From positions 1-10,531 of the forward strand of contig CAYNNP010000228.1 in NCBI GenBank assembly GCA_964398215.1: DNA of 10,531 bases, written 5' to 3'. This stretch comes from CAYNNP01 sp964398215 (GTDB taxonomy: Bacteria > Planctomycetota > Planctomycetia > Pirellulales > Pirellulaceae). The position numbers and the translations under genes are program-made. This document shows, in pieces, positions 1-6,908 of this stretch. The number at the start of each line of letters is the position of its first letter. Position 1 is the stretch's first letter. Below the pieces are notes generated by a model. That model made no database searches. It was not told where the DNA came from and saw nothing but the letters and a program-made list of their open reading frames with translations.

Positions 1-2
1 AA

Positions 3-25
3 GACAAGGGCTAACGCCCAAGGCT
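3..25 (-). repeat. Dispersed palindromic repeat, copy A
   Basis: On the plus strand bases 8-19 read GGGCtaacGCCC, a 4-bp stem with a 4-base loop. Read on the minus strand the element is agccttgggcgttagccc, closely matching agccgatgggcgatagccc at the right edge of the window. I remember this 'gggcgttagccc' core as a very frequent intergenic repeat in Rhodopirellula-type genomes (recall, not searched). A second small hairpin, GCCACttcGTGGC, lies at 36-48. It probably marks the end of an upstream gene outside the window. Confidence 0.5.
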
Positions 26-48
26 ATATGCTGTCGCCACTTCGTGGC

Positions 49-520
49 TGGCGAACGGTGGTGCAACATCAGTTTCTAAACGGACACTCGTTTGCGGGGC
101 CACCGCTATTTGTGGTGTTGAAAAACTGAACACCCGGCAAGAGCGCAACTGGTATGTTGCATTCAACAACAAAAAAACGTGAGCGAGGGACCGAGTCAAT
201 ATTGCTTGTCCCTCGCTAACGCTTCGGGTTACCAGAAAAGCGCGACTTCAAAACGTGCGCCTTCGGCTACCGGTTAAACGACAAACCCTCAAGACTTTCG
301 GTTCTTTGATACTCGTGCCGGCCGCAATTGAGTTTCACGAAAGAAGATCTGAAAAACTCCGCAGTTTTACTTCAGTTTGCCGACCAAATCATCTTGTGGG
401 ATTCTGGCTTGGATTGGTAGTTACGACGACAAGTCATCGTGCTGCCCTTGCGGCTGAATCATCCTTGATCGATGACCCGAACGATTTTCAAAAACTGACT
501 GTCACAAACGGTCTGCAAAT
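49..520. other. Gene-poor leader upstream of the POTRA gene
   Basis: I see no convincing gene here. Two related short motifs occur close together: gctaacgcttcgggttacc (about 215-233) and cgccttcggctaccggttaa (about 258-277). Both resemble dispersed planctomycete repeats. A GTG-started frame at 255-563 could encode 102 residues with a hydrophobic stretch ending in AALAAES, but its first codons lie in the repeat and it overlaps the following gene by 43 bases, so I treat it as probably spurious. The promoter for the POTRA gene should lie in this stretch; I could not identify -35/-10 boxes with confidence. Confidence 0.4.
182..217. repeat. 10-bp perfect inverted repeat
   Basis: AGCGAGGGAC at 182-191 is the exact reverse complement of GTCCCTCGCT at 208-217, with a 16-base loop that contains the palindrome CAATATTG (198-205). 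There is no T-tract, so it is not a typical intrinsic terminator. The right arm runs directly into the gctaacgcttcgggttacc motif, which suggests the inverted repeat belongs to a mobile or REP-like element rather than to a gene. Confidence 0.55.
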
Positions 521-1948
521 ATGCGGTTTCGTCCAATCAAATCCTATTTCCATTTGCTGCTAGGTGTTGCGGCATTCTTTGTCGCGCACGCTTCGACCAA
601 CGCGCATGCTCAGCTTGGTGGCGGCGGCGGTGGACTAGGTGGTGGTGGAGGTCCAGGCGGAGGCCTGGGAGGCGCGCAAGCCCCACCCGCAGCTGCCAAA
701 CCAAAATTTCGTGATCACATCCATTCATTGGATGGCCTGCCTTCGCGTCGCGAAAGCGGTGACAAGATCATCGCGGATGTTCGCGTTGTGGGCAATAAAT
801 ACATCAGCACCAACCACATTATTCAGCAAATATTGACTCGTAAAGGACGCTTTTACGACTACGAAACTGTGCTTGGTGACGTCCGCAGGTTGAACGACCT
901 GGGATCATTTGATCGGGTCAGTTTCAAAACCCAAGACACCAACAACGGCACGATTGTAAGCTTCATTGTTAGCGAACGCCCAATCATTCAGGGTGTTGTC
1001 TACCACGGCAACCGAGCGTTGAACGATCGTGAACTCGCAGGCCGAGCCGGAGTCGCACCACATGATCCGCTTAGTGAATTTTCGATTGAAACCTCGCGCC
1101 GGCGAGTGCTGGACTACTACCACGAAGAAGGATTCAATCAGGCGAGTGTCCTGACCCAAATTGGGACCAAGACAGAACCAGGGCTTGTGGTCTTTCGGAT
1201 CAATGAAGGCCAGAAAGAACGCATTCACAAAATCAATATCGTTGGCAGCACGATTCTTAGCGAGGGTCGGCTAAAAAATGTCATCAAGAGTCGCGGATCC
1301 ATTCTTGGCGTTGTTAGCTATGTGAACAACAAAGCAGACATGGCTAAAATCAACGAAGATGTCAAAATCCTGGAATCGATGTACCATAACCTTGGCTACT
1401 TGACCGCAACTGTTGGTCGTCGTTTGTCGTACGACGAAAGTGGTAAATGGATTGATCTGACATTCGTTGTTAGGGAAGGCCCACGGTTCACCATTAACAG
1501 CATTCAGTTTGTTGGAAATCGATTTGTGACCTCAGAATCGATCCAAGCCAAATTAGCAATCAAACCAGGTGATACTTTTCACGGCACAAAACTACGTGTT
1601 GATGTCGGAGAAATCATCTACGGCTACGGTGAGCTTGGTTTTATCTACGCCGAAGTTGATCCACAAACGATCATTCGAGACGACGCGAACTCAGTCGACC
1701 TGGTATTCAAAATCGAAGAAGGGGACCGCTGGAAGATTGGCGAGATCCTGGTCAACATCGAAGGCGAACCACATCTCATGCGTGAAACCACATTGCTGAA
1801 TATGTTGAACATGCGTGAAGGCGATTACATCAACCGGGCCGCCCTGGAGACTGGAAAAAATGTTCTACAACGCAGCCAGCTTCTTGAGAGCAATCCACAA
1901 GTCGCGGATCCTCCAGACATCAAAGTCGTCCCTCGGGACGGATCGTAA
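521..1948 (+). CDS. POTRA-only half of a split BamA/Omp85 assembly factor
   Basis: This 475-residue exported protein has a signal peptide with probable cleavage after AHA (residues 28-30), then a glycine-rich tract at 33-51 and a short Pro/Ala linker. Five consecutive POTRA-like units follow at about 83-154, 155-231, 232-321, 322-402 and 403-475. Each begins with a strand such as VRVVGN, VVYHGN, INIVGS or IQFVGN and most end in a hydrophobic strand followed by ERP, EGQ, EGP or EGD. Five POTRAs is the BamA number; in BamA they dock substrates and partner lipoproteins in the periplasm. No barrel is present: the protein stops after IKVVPRDGS, which looks like the second strand of POTRA5, so its third strand seems missing. 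The barrel is encoded 14-71 bases downstream. ATG 521 is chosen because it gives a clean signal peptide; no Shine-Dalgarno is visible. The family call is firm; bamA would normally denote the fused protein. Confidence 0.88.
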   Translation: MRFRPIKSYFHLLLGVAAFFVAHASTNAHAQLGGGGGGLGGGGGPGGGLGGAQAPPAAAKPKFRDHIHSLDGLPSRRESGDKIIADVRVVGNKYISTNHIIQQILTRKGRFYDYETVLGDVRRLNDLGSFDRVSFKTQDTNNGTIVSFIVSERPIIQGVVYHGNRALNDRELAGRAGVAPHDPLSEFSIETSRRRVLDYYHEEGFNQASVLTQIGTKTEPGLVVFRINEGQKERIHKINIVGSTILSEGRLKNVIKSRGSILGVVSYVNNKADMAKINEDVKILESMYHNLGYLTATVGRRLSYDESGKWIDLTFVVREGPRFTINSIQFVGNRFVTSESIQAKLAIKPGDTFHGTKLRVDVGEIIYGYGELGFIYAEVDPQTIIRDDANSVDLVFKIEEGDRWKIGEILVNIEGEPHLMRETTLLNMLNMREGDYINRAALETGKNVLQRSQLLESNPQVADPPDIKVVPRDGS

Positions 1949-2019
1949 CCGGGGCTGATTGCATGACCCACGCCGACCGAACCAATTTGAACCTCCTATT
2001 CGAATCGAAAATCACCCGC

Positions 2020-3744
2020 ATGACCTTTTGGAATCCCACACGAACGAAATCGCTGCTTAGCGGGTTGATTTGTTTGCTGGTTTCATCGGCACTAGGATGC
2101 TCGACGTTCCTAAACCGTGATCCATTCCGCAGACTGATGAATGACCCGTCAGTAGACGTTCCCGTCGACGACGATTTCGTTCCACCAAACGGACCGGACC
2201 TGACTCAGAACGATTCTCGAGTTCGGCTGAATACACGCGGCTTAGATCCGCGCACCTCACCCATTCGTCAGGTGGCGCACGAAGAACCGACTTACGTCGC
2301 CAGGCAAGTTCCTCTGCCACCCGATAACGCCGGCGGCAATTTCACAGTGCCCAGTGGTATCGCAGGCGGCACCCAGTTGCCCCAGCCTCCACCTGTCCAA
2401 TATCAGCCAGGACCGTATCAATCCGCTCCGGGTTTCCAAAACGCTCCGACGATCAGCGGGCCATCCTACACACAACCGACCGCTCCCGTGCAGTTTCAGC
2501 AACCTGGGTTGCAGCCAGGGCCACCGGTTGGCCAGTTCAATAACAATCCGCGAAGATCGATTGGCAATGTCACAGGACTTGGTCAAGGAATCGCGCCGGG
2601 TGCAGGAACTGCGTTTCCGCCGATTGGCACCGACCCAGTCTTTTCACCGACGATCCGCCAAGCCGATTTGATCATCAACGGGTTCCCTGCACGTACCGGA
2701 CGCATCATGTTTGGTGCTGCCGTTAATAGTGATGCAGGAGTGACCGGCCAAATCACAATCGATGAAAGAAACTTTGACATCACCCGTTTTCCGCGATCGT
2801 TCCAAGACCTGTTTGGTGGCAACGCGTTCAAAGGTGCTGGCCAAACACTGCGTATCGAAGCGGTACCTGGAAGCGAGTTTGACCGCTACATCGTGAACTT
2901 TACAAATCCCAATCTGTTTCGCAGTCAGCCAATCAGTATGACGTTGGGTGGTTTCTTGTTCGACAGACAGTTCAACGACTGGAACGAAAACCGACTTGGT
3001 GCCCGAGTCAGCTTTGGTTATCGACTGACGCCAAGCCTTTCATTGTCACTAGGCGTGAGCGGACAGAATGTTGAAATTTCTGATCCACGCGGTGGTGCAT
3101 TGACACCGCCCGAACTAGCCGAAGTCGTTGGCGACAACTCCCTGTTTTCTGGTAGTGTGAACCTGCGACACGATACTCGCAACAGTCCCATCCAACCGAG
3201 TGGCGGCCATTACTTTGAAGCCTCCTACGAACAAGCGTTCGGTGATTTTGACTACGGTCGTGGAGAATTGGAGTACCGGAAATATTGGCAGGTTAGAGAA
3301 CGACCAGACGGCTCCGGAAAGCAAACAATTTCATTCTCGACGCAACTTGGATTCAGCGGCAGAGAAACACCGATCTTTGAAAACTTCTTTGCTGGCGGTT
3401 TCGCAACCATTCGTGGTTTCGATTTCCGCGGTGCAAGCCCCATTGATTCAGCATCATTGGTCGAACTGGGCGGTCGTTTTCAGTGGTTGAACTCCGTTGA
3501 GTACATGTTTCCAATCACGAACGACGACGCATTCCGAGGCGTAGCTTTCTGTGACTTTGGAACGGTCGAACAAGACATCGAGATCAACAGTGACAATTTC
3601 CGTGTCGCTCCAGGTGTTGGACTGCGAGTAGCAATTCCACTGTTGGGCCCGGCTCCACTGGCGTTCGACTGGGCATTCCCGGTCAGCGAAGCTCCCAACG
3701 ACAACACCAGGGTGTTCAGTTTCTACACGAGCCTTGTCCGTTAA
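2020..3744 (+). CDS. Omp85/BamA-type outer-membrane barrel with lipoprotein signal
   Basis: The start at 2020 gives 574 residues; the same frame is open from an ATG at 1963 (593 residues, numbering used below). I prefer 2020 because it places a short basic n-region before the hydrophobic stretch and the lipobox-like ALGC, whose Cys46 would be lipidated. A linker of nearly 190 residues follows, Pro/Gln/Gly-rich between about 116 and 215. ADLIINGFPARTG (234-246) resembles the last POTRA5 strand plus the barrel entry of BamA. The barrel runs from about 246 to 593, long enough for 16 strands, and contains the Omp85 loop-6 signature IRGF (483-486). The C-terminus, FSFYTSLVR, is beta-signal-like but ends in Arg rather than an aromatic residue. 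It should insert outer-membrane proteins together with the upstream POTRA protein, with which it is probably co-transcribed. A lipidated Omp85 has a precedent in TamL of Bacteroidetes. Confidence 0.87.
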   Translation: MTFWNPTRTKSLLSGLICLLVSSALGCSTFLNRDPFRRLMNDPSVDVPVDDDFVPPNGPDLTQNDSRVRLNTRGLDPRTSPIRQVAHEEPTYVARQVPLPPDNAGGNFTVPSGIAGGTQLPQPPPVQYQPGPYQSAPGFQNAPTISGPSYTQPTAPVQFQQPGLQPGPPVGQFNNNPRRSIGNVTGLGQGIAPGAGTAFPPIGTDPVFSPTIRQADLIINGFPARTGRIMFGAAVNSDAGVTGQITIDERNFDITRFPRSFQDLFGGNAFKGAGQTLRIEAVPGSEFDRYIVNFTNPNLFRSQPISMTLGGFLFDRQFNDWNENRLGARVSFGYRLTPSLSLSLGVSGQNVEISDPRGGALTPPELAEVVGDNSLFSGSVNLRHDTRNSPIQPSGGHYFEASYEQAFGDFDYGRGELEYRKYWQVRERPDGSGKQTISFSTQLGFSGRETPIFENFFAGGFATIRGFDFRGASPIDSASLVELGGRFQWLNSVEYMFPITNDDAFRGVAFCDFGTVEQDIEINSDNFRVAPGVGLRVAIPLLGPAPLAFDWAFPVSEAPNDNTRVFSFYTSLVR

Positions 3745-3752
3745 TCATCACA

Positions 3753-3774
3753 GCGGAATCTCTATTGATTCCGC
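3753..3774. terminator. Hairpin between convergent genes
   Basis: GCGGAATC (3753-3760) and GATTCCGC (3767-3774) form a perfect 8-bp stem with a 6-base loop. It lies 9 bases past the stop of the barrel gene and spans the TAG stop (3764-3762) of the convergent dehydrogenase gene. A second inverted repeat, AATCAA/TTGATT (3776-3781 and 3787-3792), follows immediately and ends in TTTT (3791-3794). Together they may stop transcription from the left; the T-tract is short, so efficiency is uncertain. Confidence 0.5.
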
Positions 3775-4685
3775 CAATCAACTTCATTGATTTTGGCAAG
3801 TGCCAACAACAGAGCTTGTGTACCGTCCCTTTCATGGCCTTGTGCGACCACGGCCTGATACAGTTGGTGCGCGAGAGCAAGACCAGGCAAACAAAGCTTC
3901 ATCGCTGCTGCTTCATCCAGCGCGATTCGCATGTCTTTGATAAAGTGTTCAACAAAGAACCCTGGATCAAAATCGTTATCGATCATTCGCGGCGCCAAAT
4001 TCGACAAAGACCAACTTCCGGCTGCTCCAGACGCCACGCTCTTCATCACCGTTGGCAAATCCAAGCCGACTTTCTGAGCATACAGCAGGCCCTCGCAAAC
4101 CGCGATCATACCGCTGGCGATCAACGTTTGGTTGACCATTTTGGTGTGCTGCCCAGATCCCGGCCCGCCTTGATGAACGATCGTCTTTCCCATCAAATCA
4201 AGCAGCGGATGGATTCTGGCAACCGCGTCAGCATCACCGCCAATCATGATCGAAAGAGCTGCATTTCTAGCTCCCGTGTCTCCCCCGCTAACGGGCGCAT
4301 CGATCGAAGCGACGCCCAGTTCGTTTGCTGATTTGGCAATCTGCTCAGCAAGCGAAGGTTTGCTGGTCGTCATGTCGACGATCGTCATTCCGGATTGGCA
4401 GCCCGCCAGCACTCCGTCAGCGCCCAATATCACGCTTTCAACGTCATGGGGAAAGCCAACAATTGTGAACACGACATCGCTGTTTTCAGCAACTTGTTTT
4501 GGCGACTGGACCAGCGTCGCACCCTTGGCCACCAAATCGTCTGCCTTGGATGCCGTTCGGTTAAAGATCGTTGCAGCGTAACCAGCATCCATCAAGTGAC
4601 CACACATGCTTCGGCCCATGACGCCAGTACCGATCCAACCAACGCGAGTATTTTCAGGAGTGATAGATGCCATGCTTGGTTTCAT
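3762..4685 (-). CDS. Beta-hydroxyacid dehydrogenase (HIBADH / GarR / GLYR family)
   Basis: A 307-residue oxidoreductase of the 3-hydroxyisobutyrate dehydrogenase superfamily, close to the usual length of about 290-300. The N-terminal Rossmann domain has the dinucleotide motif GWIGTGVMGRSM (16-27). Asn42-Arg43-Thr44 after the second strand suggests NADP(H) rather than NAD. The substrate-loop motif DAPVSGG lies at 129-135. The catalytic lysine motif GSGQHTKMVNQ gives Lys182 and Asn185. The C-terminal all-helical half is complete. Members reduce tartronate semialdehyde, glyoxylate or succinic semialdehyde, or oxidise 3-hydroxyisobutyrate; the sequence alone does not separate these, though the NRT motif leans towards a reductase of the GarR/GLYR type. 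ATG 4685 gives the longest frame; Met5 (4673) is an equally plausible start, since neither has a Shine-Dalgarno. It lies 301 bases from the ABC operon and is probably transcribed separately. Confidence 0.9.
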   Translation of the reverse strand: MKPSMASITPENTRVGWIGTGVMGRSMCGHLMDAGYAATIFNRTASKADDLVAKGATLVQSPKQVAENSDVVFTIVGFPHDVESVILGADGVLAGCQSGMTIVDMTTSKPSLAEQIAKSANELGVASIDAPVSGGDTGARNAALSIMIGGDADAVARIHPLLDLMGKTIVHQGGPGSGQHTKMVNQTLIASGMIAVCEGLLYAQKVGLDLPTVMKSVASGAAGSWSLSNLAPRMIDNDFDPGFFVEHFIKDMRIALDEAAAMKLCLPGLALAHQLYQAVVAQGHERDGTQALLLALAKINEVDWRNQ

Positions 4686-4986
4686 AGATGAATGGAATGA
4701 GTTTGTTCAGCAACGTTTGTAGCAGGCCAAATTGTAGTGAAGCCTGCCCCGCTGAGTAGACGGCCAACAATTCCTTACCGTAACGAAAGGCAGCGCAAAT
4801 CACTTCGCCAAAGTAGGTTGGGCACTCCTGCCCGACTGAACCAAAAAACGATTTGAATCGGGCAAGAATACCCAAGGTCGATAAAAAACTGCCGTAGCTC
4901 TGCAAACCAATCCACTAGAAAAGTGCCCCCACCATTACAATGAATTCACAATGTTCGACCGCAGTTCCGGCATCCAAATCTAATGA
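4686..4986. other. Intergenic spacer, repeat-bearing
   Basis: No gene is supported here. A minus-strand frame at 4654-4905 could encode 83 residues, but it overlaps the dehydrogenase start in another frame and its GQECPTY segment comes from the repeat at 4813-4836. The stretch should contain the promoter of the dehydrogenase and the end of the ABC operon; I found neither a convincing terminator hairpin nor clear promoter boxes. Confidence 0.5.
4813..4836 (-). repeat. GGGCAGGAGTGCCC dispersed hairpin repeat
   Basis: The core GGGCActccTGCCC on the plus strand (4820-4833) forms a 5-bp stem with a 4-base loop, flanked by gtaggtt and gactg. On the minus strand one frame translates to VGQECPTY. 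I recall that peptide from many tiny hypothetical proteins in Rhodopirellula annotations, as would happen if a dispersed repeat were called as coding. Recall only, no search made. Confidence 0.5.
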
Positions 4987-5976
4987 TCAGCCATCTTGCT
5001 GCGTGGGATACTCCGCAGTTCCCAATCGCCATAGCGATGCGGCCAACGCAATTGCGGTCAATCCAATCAGACACCCGATGTGAAACGAAACACTGCTAGG
5101 CTGGAGGTTCCGCAAGATCGGGGCGTCCGGGAAATCCCAATTCATCCACTTAATGAACAACGAACGCAAGTGCAGGTTTCCAGTGAACTTGCCAGCGACT
5201 GCTGGAAGCAAGGCAATGCCATACTCGAATATGACCGTATAGACCAAGGCCATTGCCATCGTGCGTCGATGAAAAATAACTCCTATCAAAACGTACATTG
5301 CTGCGTGCATGACACAGGACAGAAACGCCAACGTGCAGAGGACTGCCCAGAGACGAAAACCACCCGACCGTTCGAAAAGTACAACACAAAGGCTGATGGC
5401 AATCACGGCCCCTGAAAACGACCAGAACACAGCATTCAAATACTTGCCGCACAAGACAGCCGTCCGTCCAGAACTTCGCATCGCCAAATAGATCCACGTC
5501 TGACCTTCGATCTCCGTGCTGATTGTGGAACTGGCCCATAGCAACAGCCCCAACATGCACATCACTTCGACGGTCATCAAATACAGTGGCCCCTGAAACG
5601 TCTCTGGCTGGAACTCAACCCGTCGTCTCTGCGGGCGCGGATTCCGAAAGCCGCCCCGCCGCCCACGGCGACGCGACCAGTCTTCATCAAACGGCCGCGC
5701 CTCTTGTGATTGCGCAATCACCTGCGCTCTGGGATTACCACCGCGTTCAATCTCACCCTCAGATGGTGCATTGAACGGAGCAGGCTGTGCTTGGAATTCA
5801 GCTTGTCGTTCGCGATCACGCTGCGTCCGCTCAATCTTTGGGCCCAAGACAGTGTTCATGATCCCAAAAATGATCACTGGAAACAAAATCAATCCGATCC
5901 AAATGAACAATCGGCCCTTTGTGACGGAACGACGAAACTCAAAACGCATGACATCAAGAATGAGAAAAAAATTCAC
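4987..5976 (-). CDS. ABC-2 type exporter permease, second of operon
   Basis: A 329-residue integral membrane protein, last gene of the four-gene ABC operon. A cytoplasmic basic N-terminus precedes the first membrane helix at about 23-43. A loop of nearly 90 residues (45-130) follows, hydrophilic and Arg-rich, with 17 arginines including a dense run at 102-119. A second helix (131-150) leads into STEIEGQTWIYLAMRSSGR, matching the cytoplasmic segment of ABC-2 permeases that usually reads like 'EREEGTLELLLTRP'. About four more helices follow. It should pair with the ATPase encoded immediately upstream to export an unknown substrate across the inner membrane. The start is GTG at 5976-5974; its G is shared with the TAG stop of the ATPase gene, implying translational coupling, and it is supported by a strong Shine-Dalgarno. 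The long Arg-rich loop on the non-cytoplasmic side is unusual. Confidence 0.85.
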   Translation of the reverse strand: MNFFLILDVMRFEFRRSVTKGRLFIWIGLILFPVIIFGIMNTVLGPKIERTQRDRERQAEFQAQPAPFNAPSEGEIERGGNPRAQVIAQSQEARPFDEDWSRRRGRRGGFRNPRPQRRRVEFQPETFQGPLYLMTVEVMCMLGLLLWASSTISTEIEGQTWIYLAMRSSGRTAVLCGKYLNAVFWSFSGAVIAISLCVVLFERSGGFRLWAVLCTLAFLSCVMHAAMYVLIGVIFHRRTMAMALVYTVIFEYGIALLPAVAGKFTGNLHLRSLFIKWMNWDFPDAPILRNLQPSSVSFHIGCLIGLTAIALAASLWRLGTAEYPTQQDG

Positions 5977-6908
5977 TACAACTCTCCTCGATGATGCTTG
6001 AGCAAAGAATCAAACACAGCCGTCAAGTTACCCTCTGCGGATTGGAATTGATCAATGGTCAAACCGTCTTCGTCAATCCACTTTGCCAGCCGTTGAAATA
6101 GAGCCGACGGGTCCGTCAAACCAACCCTCAGTTCCCTGCGGTCTGCCGAAAGATTCAATGACGTGACCCAGTCGACATCAGCAAGTCGGCGCAGCAGTCG
6201 CGATACATCACTTCCGAAAAAACATACTTCCTGTGGCGTTTCGGCCAGAACACTTTCAATCTCACCGGCGGTTCCCGACGCCAGTAACCGGCCACCATAG
6301 ATCAATGCAAATGCCGATGTGATTGCCTCGATCTCGTGCAAAACATGACTTGCAAACAGCAGGCCTTTTCCCTCGGCAGTCCACTGCTTTAACAATTCCG
6401 CCATTTGAAATCGGCCTACCGGGTCCAAACCGTTGTAGGGCTCGTCCAAGATCAGAAAGTCAGGTTCATGAGCGATTGCCTGCGCGATCTTGGTCCGTTG
6501 CCGCATCCCAAGCGAATATGAACCCATTGGACGGTTCATTGATTCGGTCATTCCGACGCGCTCAAGTGCCAGTTCGGTTCGGCGGTTGCACTCAGCATGA
6601 CTAAGACCGTGCAGCCGAACTTGGTACCAAACAAACTCGCGAGCCGAAACGTTCGGGTACAAAACATCCGTGGCTGGGCACAGGCCAATCCGGCGCAGCA
6701 CGCTTCGCTGCCGCCACGGATCCTTTCCTAATACTTTGACCGTGCCGATCGTGGGTCTCAGTTGGCCAATCAGCAAATTGATAAACGTTGTTTTACCAGC
6801 GCCATTTGGCCCCACCAGGCCATAGGCACCTGATTCAAAATTCAGTGATACGTCATTCAGCCCGATCACGTTTCCGTACAGTTTGCTAACGTTCGTTAGA
6901 TCAATCAT
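5976..6908 (-). CDS. ABC transporter ATPase, second of operon
   Basis: A 310-residue ABC-2 subfamily nucleotide-binding protein. Walker A GPNGAGKTT is at 33-41, the signature YSLGMRQR at 131-138, Walker B with its catalytic Glu in LILDEP (152-157), the D-loop GLDP at 160-163 and the H-loop His188. The Q-loop position, in LCPATD (76-81), lacks the usual Gln and has Ala79. After about residue 215 a C-terminal extension of some 95 residues resembles the DUF4162-like tail of exporter ATPases. It hydrolyses ATP to drive the partner permease encoded immediately downstream. Its ATG (6908-6906) overlaps the TGA stop of the preceding permease by one base, and its own stop overlaps the next start, so expression is coupled. 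A weak purine motif (GAGG) lies 11 bases before the start. Confidence 0.92.
   Translation of the reverse strand: MIDLTNVSKLYGNVIGLNDVSLNFESGAYGLVGPNGAGKTTFINLLIGQLRPTIGTVKVLGKDPWRQRSVLRRIGLCPATDVLYPNVSAREFVWYQVRLHGLSHAECNRRTELALERVGMTESMNRPMGSYSLGMRQRTKIAQAIAHEPDFLILDEPYNGLDPVGRFQMAELLKQWTAEGKGLLFASHVLHEIEAITSAFALIYGGRLLASGTAGEIESVLAETPQEVCFFGSDVSRLLRRLADVDWVTSLNLSADRRELRVGLTDPSALFQRLAKWIDEDGLTIDQFQSAEGNLTAVFDSLLKHHRGEL
5982..5989 (-). promoter_or_regulatory. Strong Shine-Dalgarno deciding a GTG start
   Basis: On the minus strand GAGGAGAG ends 5 bases before the GTG at 5976, with AGGAG 7 bases before it. It lies inside the last codons of the upstream ATPase gene. It is the clearest ribosome-binding site in the window, where most other starts have none, and it fixes the permease start at the overlapping GTG. 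Confidence 0.75.

Noticed and set aside
255..563. GTG-started frame of 102 residues with a possible signal peptide
   Set aside because: Its first codons lie in a dispersed repeat, it overlaps the POTRA gene, and it shows no recognisable domain.
1930..2020. Sequencing frameshift separating the POTRA and barrel parts
   Set aside because: The barrel gene has its own n-region, hydrophobic core and lipobox, which a simple frameshift in a fused gene would not create.
4654..4905. Minus-strand frame of 83 residues
   Set aside because: Part of the peptide comes from the GGGCAGGAGTGCCC repeat, and the frame runs into the dehydrogenase coding region.
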